From the NCBI GenBank assembly GCA_963784415.1, contig CAWARK010000014.1, forward strand, positions 124,001 to 188,000: a stretch of 64,000 nt of DNA, read 5' to 3'. The position numbers and the translations under genes are program-made. Below the pieces are notes generated by a model that was given only the letters and a program-made list of their open reading frames with translations, ran no database searches and was not told the DNA's origin. How positions within the stretch are numbered: position 1 is the stretch's first letter; every line of letters begins with the position of its first letter. Of this stretch, positions 24,737-32,807 are shown piece by piece. The stretch comes from UBA7672 sp963784415. GTDB lineage: Bacteria; Pseudomonadota; Alphaproteobacteria; Caulobacterales; Hyphomonadaceae.

Positions 24737-24944
24737 GGCGTTTCCCCTGCAAGGCGCTGCCGCGATCCGTATGTGGCGGCGGTATGCCGTGCGTTTCTTT
24801 ACCGGGCGTATCTTTCACCGGAGGGCGGGCGGGCCGCAAGTGAAGCCTGACCGCTGAATTCGTGTGGATTTACCCCGCTCTTGCTGTAGGTTCCGGACGG
24901 GCCGGGAATCGACCGGACGGATAATACGGGGCGCTATCGTGGAC

Positions 24945-25508
24945 ATGCTGCCGATCTATATCGCTCTGGGCGTAGTCGCCCTGATCCTTCTCACCGTTAT
25001 CATGATCTATAACGGGCTTGTCTCGAAGCGGCAGACCGTGAACGAGGCCTTCTCCGGCATCGATGTGCAGCTGAAGCTGCGGCGCGAACTGATCCCCAAT
25101 TTGGTCGAAACGGTGAAGGGCTATGCGGCGCACGAGAAATCGACGCTGGATGCGGTGATTTCTGCACGCAACGCTGCTGCTTCGGCGCAGGGCCCGGCGG
25201 CCATGGGCGCGGCTGAAGGCGTGCTGGGCCAGTCGCTCGGCAAGCTGTTCGCGCTGGCGGAAAACTATCCGGACCTGAAAGCCAACGCGAACTTCCTGCA
25301 GCTGCAGACCGAGCTGTCGTCGATCGAGGACAAGGTCGCGGCGTCGCGCCGGTTCTACAACTCGTCGGTGAACGAGTTCAACACGGCGGTCGAGCAGTTC
25401 CCGGCTTCCATGATTGCCGGCGCAACCGGGTTCACGAAGCGCGAGATGTTCGACGTGGGCGAGGCGGAGCGTGCCTCGCTGAACGTCGCCCCGACGGTGA
25501 AGTTCTAG
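24945..25508 (+). CDS. LemA family membrane protein
   Basis: A 187-residue LemA protein. An N-terminal membrane helix (about 3-22) is followed by YNGLVSKRQTVNEAFSGIDVQLKLRRELIPNLVETVKGY, positions about 22-60, the defining LemA segment. A helical-bundle body ends with RRFYNSSVNEFNT and FPASMIAGATGF. The cell-biological role of LemA is poorly known; it is anchored in the inner membrane with a long helical domain. A GTG at 24939, two codons earlier, is an alternative start. LemA often sits with TPM/DUF2207 genes, but here an acetyltransferase follows one base after the stop. Confidence 0.9.
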   Translation: MLPIYIALGVVALILLTVIMIYNGLVSKRQTVNEAFSGIDVQLKLRRELIPNLVETVKGYAAHEKSTLDAVISARNAAASAQGPAAMGAAEGVLGQSLGKLFALAENYPDLKANANFLQLQTELSSIEDKVAASRRFYNSSVNEFNTAVEQFPASMIAGATGFTKREMFDVGEAERASLNVAPTVKF

Positions 25509-25509
25509 G

Positions 25510-25971
25510 ATGGCGGTTGTCGTCCGCGCTTTTCAGCCGGGCGACGAAGCGGCGTTCCGGGATATCAATCTCGCATGGATCGAGCGGTACTTTGCTGTCG
25601 AAGCAAAGGATCGCGATGTGCTGGGCAATCCGCACAAGTACATTCTCGATCCGGGCGGCGCGATCCTGATTGCTGTGGACGATGCAGCGCCGGTAGGCGT
25701 CGTTGCGCTCATGGTCATGGGAGAAGGCTCGGTGGAGCTCGCCAAGATGGGCGTGCGTCCGCAGGCGCAGGGCAAGGGTGCGGGGCGGATGCTTGTGGCG
25801 GCTGCTGTGGAAGCGGCGCGCGAGATGGGCATGCGCCGCGTCTATATCGAGACGAACTCGGTGCTCGCGCCCGCGCTGAAGTTGTATCGCGATGCGGGGT
25901 TCCAGCCGTTGAAAGATCGGCAGCCCTCGCCCTATGCGCGTGCGGATGTGCAGCTGGAGTTGTGGCTGTAG
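25510..25971 (+). CDS. GNAT family N-acetyltransferase
   Basis: A 153-residue GNAT protein with ELAKMGVRPQAQGKGAGRMLV (about 76-96) as the acetyl-CoA motif and LYRDAGF as motif B. The N-terminal RAFQPGDEAAFRDINLAWI segment is typical of small-molecule acetyltransferases in alphaproteobacteria. It starts one base after the lemA stop, so they are likely co-transcribed. It converges on bpt with only three bases between stops. Substrate unknown. Confidence 0.82.
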   Translation: MAVVVRAFQPGDEAAFRDINLAWIERYFAVEAKDRDVLGNPHKYILDPGGAILIAVDDAAPVGVVALMVMGEGSVELAKMGVRPQAQGKGAGRMLVAAAVEAAREMGMRRVYIETNSVLAPALKLYRDAGFQPLKDRQPSPYARADVQLELWL

Positions 25972-25974
25972 GAG

Positions 25975-26751
25975 CTAGATCTCTTCTTCCCGCAGCGGGC
26001 GCCATTCTTCACCGTCGAAGACTTCGAGCGGGGTGAAGTCGGCCTTGTAGCCCATCTTGTCGGAACCACGCACCCAGTAGCCGAGGTAGACGTAGGGCAG
26101 GCCGAGTTCCAGGGCGAGGCGGACATGGTCGAGCACCATGAAGGAGCCGACGCTGCGGTCTGCCAGTTCCGGGCGGTAGAAGGAGTAGACCATCGACAGA
26201 CCGTCGCGCAGCACGTCGGTGAGCGCGGCTGCCTGAAGCGCGCCATCGTCGCCCGAACCGGCTTCCAGCTTGTTGCGGTATTCGAACACCACCGTTTCGA
26301 CCGGGCTGGCGTCTACCATGCCGGCATAGTCGCGGATTTCCATGTCCGTCATTCCGCCGCTGGGATGACGAACGTCGAGATAGCGTTTGAGCAGGCGGAA
26401 CTGTTCGCGCGTGGCGCGTGCGGTGCTGGCTTCGCGTTCCATCACGGCGTTGCGCATCAGAACCTTGCGCCAGCGGCGGGTCATCGTGAAGGCAGCGACG
26501 TCGATACGCACGGAACGGCAGGCGCCGCATGCCTTGCAGGCGGGGCGATAGGCGATGGTCTGCGAGCGGCGGAACCCGGAACGGGTCAGGCTGTCATTGA
26601 GATCGACTGCGCCATCCACAGCGAGATTGGCGAACACTTTGCGTTCCATCTTGCCCGGCAGGTAGGGGCAGGGCTGTGGCGACGTCAGATAGAACTTCAT
26701 CTTGCGAACGAAGTCCGCCGGGATGATTTCCTTGGTGTCGGTCTCTTTCAT
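25975..26751 (-). CDS. bpt: Aspartate/glutamate leucyl-tRNA-protein transferase
   Basis: A 258-residue aminoacyl-tRNA-protein transferase of the arginyltransferase-like family. In bacteria Bpt adds leucine to proteins starting with Asp or Glu and so marks them for ClpS/ClpAP. The N-terminal cysteine cluster CKACGACRSVRI (about 72-83) is present, as is the C-terminal GNAT-like core with VYLGYWVRGSDKMGYKADFTP. CPYLPGKMERKVF near residue 30 is also family-typical. ATG 26751 is chosen by homology. It lies downstream of motB in the same direction but 106 bp away, so it is probably separately expressed. Confidence 0.88.
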   Translation of the reverse strand: MKETDTKEIIPADFVRKMKFYLTSPQPCPYLPGKMERKVFANLAVDGAVDLNDSLTRSGFRRSQTIAYRPACKACGACRSVRIDVAAFTMTRRWRKVLMRNAVMEREASTARATREQFRLLKRYLDVRHPSGGMTDMEIRDYAGMVDASPVETVVFEYRNKLEAGSGDDGALQAAALTDVLRDGLSMVYSFYRPELADRSVGSFMVLDHVRLALELGLPYVYLGYWVRGSDKMGYKADFTPLEVFDGEEWRPLREEEI

Positions 26752-26857
26752 CGCGATTCGACTGTATCCGGCGGCCGGGTTGCCCAGCCACAGGGAATTA
26801 CCATGCACTGCTTTGGGTCGTTGGTCGATGCACCGCCGTCAGAGGCGATGCCGCAGG

Positions 26858-27757
26858 TCACAGTGCGTTGTCCGCAGGCATCACAGGCGCTTCGCGCAGC
26901 AGAACGATGCTGATCCGGCGGTTGGCGGGCAGGTCCGGATCGTCCGGATAGAGCGGCTCGCGGTCGCCCTTGCCCGAGACCTGGTAGATGCGGTCGCCGT
27001 CGACGCCGGACTTTTCGAGGATGCGGCGGGCAGCGTTGGCGCGGTCGGCCGACAGGTCCCAGTTGGAGTAGCCGGGCTTGCCGGGCGCGACGCTGTCGGT
27101 GTGGCCGGAGATGCTGATGCGGTTGGGCAGGCGCTCGATGACTTTCGAGACGGCTTCCAGAAGGTGCTGCGTGCGCGCCAGCGGCTCGGCGGACGAACCC
27201 GTGAACATCGCACGGCCTTCCTGGTCGACCAGCTGGATGTTGAGGCCTTCGGGCGTCTGTTCGATGATCAGGTTGCGCGACAGCTCGGCATAGTCGGGCA
27301 GGTCCTGCAGCGCCTGGCGCAGGGAGGCTTCGGCGCTGGCGAATTGCGCGTTCTCTCGGTTGGCGAGGGCCTGCGCGAGCGCGTCCTCGGTCGGTTCGTG
27401 CGCTTTCTTCTCGCCGTCCGACGCGCCGCCCGATTTCGTCGTTTGAGAGGCTTCGGCGGCTTCTTCGTCGATCTTGCGGTTGGAACCGGAGGACCGGGCG
27501 CCGTCTTCCTGGAAGGCCGTGCCGCCCAGAAGGCCGTCGGAGCCCTGGGACGAGCGCGAGACGCTGGCGGGAGCGAAATAGTCGGCGATGCCGCGTTTTT
27601 GCTCGGGCGAGGTGGTATTGATCAGCCACATCAGGAGGAAGAAGGCCATCATGGCCGTGACGAAGTCGGCATAGGCGACTTTCCACGCGCCACCATGGTG
27701 GCCGCCGCCAATGATCTTCTTCACTTTCTTGATGACGACTGGCTTATTGCCACTCAT
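26858..27757 (-). CDS. motB: Flagellar motor stator protein MotB
   Basis: A 299-residue stator subunit. The single membrane helix WKVAYADFVTAMMAFFLLMW carries the proton-conducting Asp31. A plug/linker region rich in charged and alanine residues follows (about 55-160), then an OmpA-like peptidoglycan-binding domain (about 170-290) with ISISGHTDSV and NRRISIVLL. It couples proton flow to flagellar torque together with MotA, which is not encoded in this window; in Caulobacter motA and motB are also unlinked. The protein is intact. It shows that the cell swims at some stage, in keeping with the holdfast-bearing life cycle suggested by the hfs-like genes. Confidence 0.93.
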   Translation of the reverse strand: MSGNKPVVIKKVKKIIGGGHHGGAWKVAYADFVTAMMAFFLLMWLINTTSPEQKRGIADYFAPASVSRSSQGSDGLLGGTAFQEDGARSSGSNRKIDEEAAEASQTTKSGGASDGEKKAHEPTEDALAQALANRENAQFASAEASLRQALQDLPDYAELSRNLIIEQTPEGLNIQLVDQEGRAMFTGSSAEPLARTQHLLEAVSKVIERLPNRISISGHTDSVAPGKPGYSNWDLSADRANAARRILEKSGVDGDRIYQVSGKGDREPLYPDDPDLPANRRISIVLLREAPVMPADNAL

Positions 27758-27821
27758 GGCGGAATTCTTCCTGCGGTATTAACTCTGTCTTTTGGCAGAT
27801 CACGGTTAAGGCCACGTGCAC

Positions 27822-28331
27822 ATGAATGAGCCCGACGCATCTTCAGCGTTCGACCCCCGCGATTATCGCCGTGCACTCGGCGGTTTTGGCACCGGCGTGG
27901 CGTTGGTAGCGGCCCATGACGCGAACGGCGTGGCGCACGGCATGATCATTAACTCGCTGACATCCGTGTCGCTGCACCCACCGATCATGCTGTGGTGCCT
28001 GTCCAACAGCAGCGCCGCCTTCGGCGTGTTCACCCAGGCGGAGGCTTTCTCGCTGAATATCCTGCGTTCGGACGATCATGACGTGGCGCAGCACTTCTCC
28101 CGCCGGGGAGGGGACCGCATCATCCCGGCCGATCAGATCTGCACCATGGACACCGGCGCGCCCGTGCTGACGGCCGCCGTCGCCAGCCTCGATTGCCGGA
28201 TGCGGTTGCGGCAGTCGATGGGCGACCACGAGGTCATCTATGGCGATGTCGTCGCCTATCGCGCGGATGCGGGCGTCGACGCCCTGGGATTTTTCCGCGG
28301 CCGGTTTGTGACCCTCAAATCAGAGGAGTAG
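27822..28331 (+). CDS. Flavin reductase family protein
   Basis: A 169-residue flavin reductase-like domain protein (split-barrel FMN-binding fold). It has FGTGVALVAAHDANGVAHGMIINSLTSVSL at about 17-46 with the T-S flavin-contact pattern, PPIMLWCL, and F-x-L-N-I-L (about 78), all standard. Such proteins reduce FMN or FAD for partner monooxygenases or are NAD(P)H:flavin reductases. No matching two-component oxygenase is adjacent; the flavin monooxygenase at 23.4 kb is the FAD-bound single-component type. The start could also be GTG at 27816. It lies 3 bp before the RibD-like gene, in an operon. Confidence 0.83.
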   Translation: MNEPDASSAFDPRDYRRALGGFGTGVALVAAHDANGVAHGMIINSLTSVSLHPPIMLWCLSNSSAAFGVFTQAEAFSLNILRSDDHDVAQHFSRRGGDRIIPADQICTMDTGAPVLTAAVASLDCRMRLRQSMGDHEVIYGDVVAYRADAGVDALGFFRGRFVTLKSEE

Positions 28332-28334
28332 GCC

Positions 28335-28889
28335 ATGGCGGCAATCTCCGCCTTCATCTCGCTCAGCCTCGATGGCTGCTATGCTGACGCCGACAGCGAC
28401 ATGAGCTGGGCGCACAGCCAGGATCCTGAACAGGCGGAGTTCACCAGCAGCAATGCCAAGGGCGGCGGGCGGCTGATCTTCGGGCGCGTGACGTACGAGA
28501 TGATGAAGCCGTTCTGGACCAGCCCGCAGGCAGCCCAGATGATGCCGGATGTGGCGGCGGGGATGAACGCGATGCCCAAGACCGTTTTCTCGCGCAGCCT
28601 CACATCGTCGGACTGGCGGAATACACGGATTGCGACGGAGGACTTCGTCTCTGAGCTTGAGGCGATCAGGGCGGGCGATCTCGACGCGTCCATCCTCGGC
28701 AGCGGATCGATCGTGGCGCAGGCGGCGACGGCTGGCATGCTGGACGAGCTTCAGGTGATGCTGGTTCCGGTGACGCTGGGCGGCGGCAAGCGGCTGTTCG
28801 ACGGTATCCCGCGTGCGCTCAGCTGGCGGCGGGAGGATGTGCGCCAGTTCAGCAATGGCAATGTGTTTGTTCGGTACCGGCCGGGCTGA
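28335..28889 (+). CDS. Dihydrofolate reductase-like (RibD C-terminal domain) protein
   Basis: A 184-residue protein with the DHFR/RibD reductase fold: FISLSLDGCYA at the start, GRLIFGRVTYEMM (about 49-61), and DASILGSGSIVAQ then DELQVMLVPVTLGGGKRLFDG (about 139-159). These are the substrate and NADPH-binding blocks of the family often named YyaP/YwjB. The true reaction is unknown for most members. It sits 3 bp after the flavin reductase, suggesting a shared redox role. A palindromic repeat follows its stop codon. Confidence 0.82.
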   Translation: MAAISAFISLSLDGCYADADSDMSWAHSQDPEQAEFTSSNAKGGGRLIFGRVTYEMMKPFWTSPQAAQMMPDVAAGMNAMPKTVFSRSLTSSDWRNTRIATEDFVSELEAIRAGDLDASILGSGSIVAQAATAGMLDELQVMLVPVTLGGGKRLFDGIPRALSWRREDVRQFSNGNVFVRYRPG

Positions 28890-28910
28890 TTCTTTGCGGC
28901 AGCGCTCAGC

Positions 28911-29022
28911 TTGTCATCCCGGCCGCAAGCGCAAAGCGCTGGAGAACCGGGAGCCATCGATCACTCCACGTAAATTGCGAGATAGGTCCCGGATAGCCGC
29001 TGCGCGTCTTCCGGGATGACAG
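28911..29022. repeat. 110-bp palindromic intergenic repeat with 11-bp inverted ends
   Basis: TGTCATCCCGG (28912-28922) and CCGGGATGACA (29011-29021) are perfect inverted ends. Each half holds a smaller hairpin, for example AGCGC-AAA-GCGCT on the left and CCGGA...TCCGG on the right. The GTCATCCCGG...CCGGGATGAC form is the widespread palindromic repeat of alphaproteobacterial intergenic regions. It lies between the DHFR-like gene and the next dehydrogenase. Confidence 0.8.
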
Positions 29023-29073
29023 CTGGTGGGTCTGGCGTGTATTTCACGCCCGACAACAGCAGGAACAACTCCG

Positions 29074-29934
29074 ATGGCGGCATGCGCATTTCTCGGACTG
29101 GGCGTTATGGGCGGGCCGATGGCCCGGCATCTGGCGCAGAAGGGCCATGACGTGACGGTGTGGAACCGCACGGGCGAGAAGGCGGACGCGTGGGTGGCGA
29201 AGGTCGGCGCGGGTCGCGCGGCTGTGACGCCGGCCGAGGCGATTGCCGGAGCAGACTTCATTTTCATGTGCCTGGGCGATGATCCGGATGTCGAAGCCGT
29301 GTTTGCGGCGATGGCGCCGGGGCTGAAGACGGGGCAGGTGGTGGCCGATCACACGACGGGCTCGGCCGGGCTGGCGCGAAAGCTGGCGGCCGAAGCGGGC
29401 GCGAAGGGTGCCGGCTATATCGATGCGCCGGTGTCGGGCGGGCAGGCGGGCGCGGAGAACGGCCAGTTGACCGTGATGTGCGGCGGCGATGCGGCAACGT
29501 TCGCAAAGATCGAGCCGGTGATGCGGGCGTTCTCGAAGCAGATCACACTGATCGGCGATGTGGGCGCAGGTCAGTTGGCCAAGTCGGTAAACCAGATCTG
29601 TATCGCGGGCGTGGTGCAGGGGATTGCCGAGGGGCTGCACTTTGCACGCGCCAACGGGCTGGACGAGGCGAAGGTGATCGAGGCGATCTCGGCGGGCGCG
29701 GCGCAGAGCTGGCAGATGCAGAATCGCTGGAAGACGATGGTCGACGGCAAGTTCGATTTTGGCTTTGCGGTCGACTGGATGCGGAAGGACCTGCGCATTG
29801 CGCTGGATGCGGCGCGCGCAACGAAGGCTTCCTTGCCGCTGACGGCGCTGGTTGACCAGTTCTATGCCGATATCCAGGCGGACGGGCATGGTCGTTGGGA
29901 CACGTCGAGCCTGATCTCGCGGTTGAACAGGTAA
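29074..29934 (+). CDS. 3-hydroxyisobutyrate dehydrogenase family oxidoreductase
   Basis: A 286-residue NAD(P)-dependent beta-hydroxyacid dehydrogenase. The Rossmann motif FLGLGVMGGPMARHL (about 5-19) opens the protein. The substrate block DAPVSGGQAGAENG (about 117-130) and the catalytic lysine in GAGQLAKSVNQI (about 165-176) are intact. The family includes 3-hydroxyisobutyrate, tartronate semialdehyde and glyoxylate reductases; the exact substrate cannot be read. AGGAA 29061-29065 supports ATG 29074. arfB starts 3 bp after the stop. Confidence 0.86.
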   Translation: MAACAFLGLGVMGGPMARHLAQKGHDVTVWNRTGEKADAWVAKVGAGRAAVTPAEAIAGADFIFMCLGDDPDVEAVFAAMAPGLKTGQVVADHTTGSAGLARKLAAEAGAKGAGYIDAPVSGGQAGAENGQLTVMCGGDAATFAKIEPVMRAFSKQITLIGDVGAGQLAKSVNQICIAGVVQGIAEGLHFARANGLDEAKVIEAISAGAAQSWQMQNRWKTMVDGKFDFGFAVDWMRKDLRIALDAARATKASLPLTALVDQFYADIQADGHGRWDTSSLISRLNR

Positions 29935-29937
29935 ATC

Positions 29938-30351
29938 GTGACCAAGGTCTTCCTGCATACTTTCGAGCACGAGCTGGAAGAGAAGTTCGTCACCGCCGGC
30001 GGTCCCGGCGGGCAGAACGTCAACAAGGTGGCGTCGGCCGTCCAGCTGCGCTGGAATGTGAAGACCAGTCACGCGTTCGACGACGAGCAGAAATGGATGA
30101 TCCGGCGGGCGCTCGGCAACCGGATCAATGACGAGGGTGAGCTGGTGCTGTTCATCCAGACGCACCGCAGCCAGGTCCGCAATCGCGAGGAAGCGCGCGA
30201 ACGGCTGGTTGATTTGCTGGAAAAGGCGCTGGTGAAGCCGAAGCGGCGCGTAGCGACCAAGCCCAGCAAGGCGCAAAAACAGCGCCGGCTGGAAGGCAAG
30301 GCGCACCGCTCCGACGTGAAAGCCAAACGCGGCCGGATCGATCACGACTGA
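29938..30351 (+). CDS. arfB: Alternative ribosome-rescue peptidyl-tRNA hydrolase ArfB
   Basis: A 137-residue RF1/2-like hydrolase that frees stalled ribosomes by cleaving peptidyl-tRNA. The catalytic GGQ is at 24-26 in AGGPGGQNVNKVAS. The C-terminal tail is highly basic (PKRRVATKPSKAQKQRR), the part that enters the empty mRNA channel in ArfB/YaeJ. It lacks the codon-recognition domains of true release factors. It starts at GTG 29938, just after the dehydrogenase stop, and is probably co-transcribed with it. Confidence 0.93.
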   Translation: MTKVFLHTFEHELEEKFVTAGGPGGQNVNKVASAVQLRWNVKTSHAFDDEQKWMIRRALGNRINDEGELVLFIQTHRSQVRNREEARERLVDLLEKALVKPKRRVATKPSKAQKQRRLEGKAHRSDVKAKRGRIDHD

Positions 30352-30400
30352 CAAAGCTCAACAACTCAGGGTTATCCCGCGATTGTTAATCCTGCGCCCG

Positions 30401-30419
30401 CAACTACAACCAGTAGTTG
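30401..30419. promoter_or_regulatory. Inverted repeat upstream of acetyltransferase gene
   Basis: CAACTAC and GTAGTTG form a perfect 7-bp inverted repeat with a 5-base spacer, 17 bp before the start of the acetyltransferase. Shape and position fit an operator or a short leader hairpin; no binding protein can be named. Confidence 0.35.
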
Positions 30420-30436
30420 TCAACGCGGGGGTGGAG

Positions 30437-31066
30437 ATGGCGGATATTCCGAAGACAAGACAGGCGGTTCCGGTCGCGGAGACTGAGCGCCCGCGAGAAT
30501 TCGTGCGTTGCGCCGTCAACATGAATGGGCGGATCGCGGGCGCCCGCGTGGCGCAACGGGAAGACGCCGAGTCAATTGCCGGGCTGCTGAGCCATGAAAG
30601 CATCGGGCCGCGCATCTATACGATGCCGAACCCGATCAACGCCGAAACAATGACCGGCTTCATCGCCGATCACCTGAGGCAACGGATGAGGGGAGACGGC
30701 ATCCTGTTCGCTTCGTTCAATACGGCGGGGGAGGCGACGGCGTATTTCGATGTCGAGGTGTGGCCGCAATGGTCGATCGCGAAGTTCGGCGGAGCGGTAA
30801 AGGCCGAGCGGCAGGGGCGTGGATTTGGCGGCGCGTGTGGGCTGGCTGCGGTCGAATGGTGCTTCGACCAGTTGGGCGTCACGCGGATCTGCGAGACGAC
30901 GGCGGCGGACAATGACCGGTCGATCCGCCTGTTGTCGCGGCTCGGCTTCCGGCAGATGGGCGAGGTTATTTCGGTGCGGCCAGATGGCACAACGCGACCG
31001 TCTCTTTACTGGGAAATGTCCCATGAAGACTGGGTTTCTACCCGTAGCGTGCGGCGTGCCGGCTAA
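30437..31066 (+). CDS. GNAT family N-acetyltransferase (RimJ/RimL-like)
   Basis: A 209-residue acetyltransferase. An extra N-terminal stretch of about 35 residues precedes the GNAT core, which begins with ARVAQREDAESIAGLL. The acetyl-CoA loop is VKAERQGRGFGGACGLAAVEW (about 121-141), and TTAADNDRSIRLLSRLGFRQMGE (about 156-178) matches the RimJ/RimL type that acetylates protein N termini or aminoacyl groups. Substrate unknown. An inverted repeat lies just upstream. The gene is followed by a 97-bp gap and the GGDEF-EAL gene. Confidence 0.82.
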   Translation: MADIPKTRQAVPVAETERPREFVRCAVNMNGRIAGARVAQREDAESIAGLLSHESIGPRIYTMPNPINAETMTGFIADHLRQRMRGDGILFASFNTAGEATAYFDVEVWPQWSIAKFGGAVKAERQGRGFGGACGLAAVEWCFDQLGVTRICETTAADNDRSIRLLSRLGFRQMGEVISVRPDGTTRPSLYWEMSHEDWVSTRSVRRAG

Positions 31067-31163
31067 CGCGTTCGTCGTGATTTTACGCGAAATCCGCTGG
31101 ATCGGTCGTCGAAATCCTAAATTGCCTTGTGCAGCATGAGGACAAACAACGGAACGGATCACG

Positions 31164-32804
31164 ATGACAGCCGCCGACAAGCCATCTGCCGCCACATCGA
31201 CACTGCCTTCGATCGACCGCAGGGTGGAGCAGCAGGTCCGCCGCGACCTCCTGATTTTCGCGGGCTTCATCGCGGCGGGTTTCATCCTGTCGGTGAACCT
31301 GGATGTCGTCGGCATACTGTATGGCTGGGCGAATGAGTTCCAACATCTGCAGATGTCAAAGCTGTTGGGCACGATCATCGTCGCGAGCGTCGGCCTGACG
31401 CTTTACATCATCACCCGCTATCACAGCCACGTTCGCGAGCTGCGATCGCGTCTCCAGACGGAGGAGCGCGCCCGCCGCGTGGCGATGCACGATCAGCTGA
31501 CTGGCCTGCCGAACCGCCGCCACCTGAAGGGTGTGCTGAACTGGCTGCTCAGCGAGAATGACGGCGCGAAACGTCTCGCAGTCGTGATGCTGAACCTCGA
31601 CAAATTCGCGGAGTTCAACGACACGCATGGCCGTGCGGTTGGCGACGAGATGCTGATGAATGTCGGCAAGGTGCTCAACCTGCGGGCGGGCGTCGACGGC
31701 TTTGTTGCACGGCTGGAGTCCGACGAGTTCGTTGTGCTGCTGCCCAACCAGGCCGAAGAAGAGCTGATGGACTGGTTGTCGGCGACGCTGACGGCGATCG
31801 AAGCGCCGCTCGAGACGGGCGACAAGACGGTTACGGTCAGTGCGACGGCCGGCGCGGCGGTGGGGCTGGCGGACGGGCGCGACGCAGAAACGCTGCTGCA
31901 CCGGTCGAGCCTGGCGCTGCGCCGGGCGAAGGAAGCCAATCGCGGCTGGTTCGCGTTCTTCAAGACCGGTATGGACGAGCTGGTGCGCCAGCGCGCCATG
32001 TTCGAGAGCGATCTGTGGGCTGCTGTACGCGAAGACCAGATCGCGCCGCACTTCCAGCCGCTCGTCAGCCTGCAGGATGGCCGCGTGCGCGGCTATGAAA
32101 TCCTGGCGCGCTGGACGCACCCGACCCGCGGACCCATTCCGCCCGACCAGTTCATCCCTGCGGCGGAAGCCAGCGGCGCGATCTGCGACCTGACGTTCAA
32201 CCTGCTGCGCAAGGCGTGCAAGGAAGCGGCGACCCTCGACAGCGCCCTGCATCTGTCGCTCAACGTGTCGCCGGTGCAGCTGGAAGAGCCGGAGTTCGCG
32301 CAGAAGATTCTGAAAGTCCTGGAAGAAGCTGCGTTTGACCCCTCGCGCCTCGAGATTGAACTGACCGAGGCGGCGCTGGTGACCGATCTGGCGGCGGCGC
32401 GTGAAGTGGTGGATGCGCTGCAGAAGAAGGGCGTCCGGGTGGCGCTCGACAATTTCGGCACCGGTCACGCCAGCCTGACGCAGCTGCGCCAGTTGCCGTT
32501 CGACATGCTGAAGATCGACCGTTCGTTTGTCCGCGCCATGTCGGCTGACGCGGAAGCGGCGATCATGGTGCGCACGATCATCTCGATGGCGAAGAGCCTG
32601 AGCCTGACCGTCGTGGCTGAAGGCGTGGAGACGGCCGAACAGGCGCGCACGCTGGCCGGGCTCGGCTGCGACATGGCGCAGGGCTATTACTTTGGCCGCG
32701 CGGCGGCGGTTGCCGAAGCGCGCCGCAGGGCGGCGGCGGCTAAGGCAGATGCGGCGAAACCCCCTGTTGCGGTGGATCTGGTGGCTGCTCCGGCGGCCGA
32801 CTGA
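31164..32804 (+). CDS. GGDEF-EAL protein with degenerate catalytic motifs
   Basis: A 546-residue membrane protein. Two N-terminal helices (about 27-47 and 65-84) frame a short outside segment. A GGDEF domain follows (about 105-255), where the active-site loop reads ESDEF (185-189) instead of GGDEF, so cyclase activity is doubtful. The EAL domain (about 280-525) has EIL at 312-314 and keeps the NVSPVQL and ELTEAAL metal ligands, the KIDRSFV lysine and AEGVE. The usual DDFGTG is D429-N430-FGTG, replacing one metal-binding aspartate. It probably binds c-di-GMP or GTP as a sensor, or is a weak phosphodiesterase. C-di-GMP controls holdfast and flagellum in related bacteria. Confidence 0.9.
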   Translation: MTAADKPSAATSTLPSIDRRVEQQVRRDLLIFAGFIAAGFILSVNLDVVGILYGWANEFQHLQMSKLLGTIIVASVGLTLYIITRYHSHVRELRSRLQTEERARRVAMHDQLTGLPNRRHLKGVLNWLLSENDGAKRLAVVMLNLDKFAEFNDTHGRAVGDEMLMNVGKVLNLRAGVDGFVARLESDEFVVLLPNQAEEELMDWLSATLTAIEAPLETGDKTVTVSATAGAAVGLADGRDAETLLHRSSLALRRAKEANRGWFAFFKTGMDELVRQRAMFESDLWAAVREDQIAPHFQPLVSLQDGRVRGYEILARWTHPTRGPIPPDQFIPAAEASGAICDLTFNLLRKACKEAATLDSALHLSLNVSPVQLEEPEFAQKILKVLEEAAFDPSRLEIELTEAALVTDLAAAREVVDALQKKGVRVALDNFGTGHASLTQLRQLPFDMLKIDRSFVRAMSADAEAAIMVRTIISMAKSLSLTVVAEGVETAEQARTLAGLGCDMAQGYYFGRAAAVAEARRRAAAAKADAAKPPVAVDLVAAPAAD

Positions 32805-32807
32805 ACC

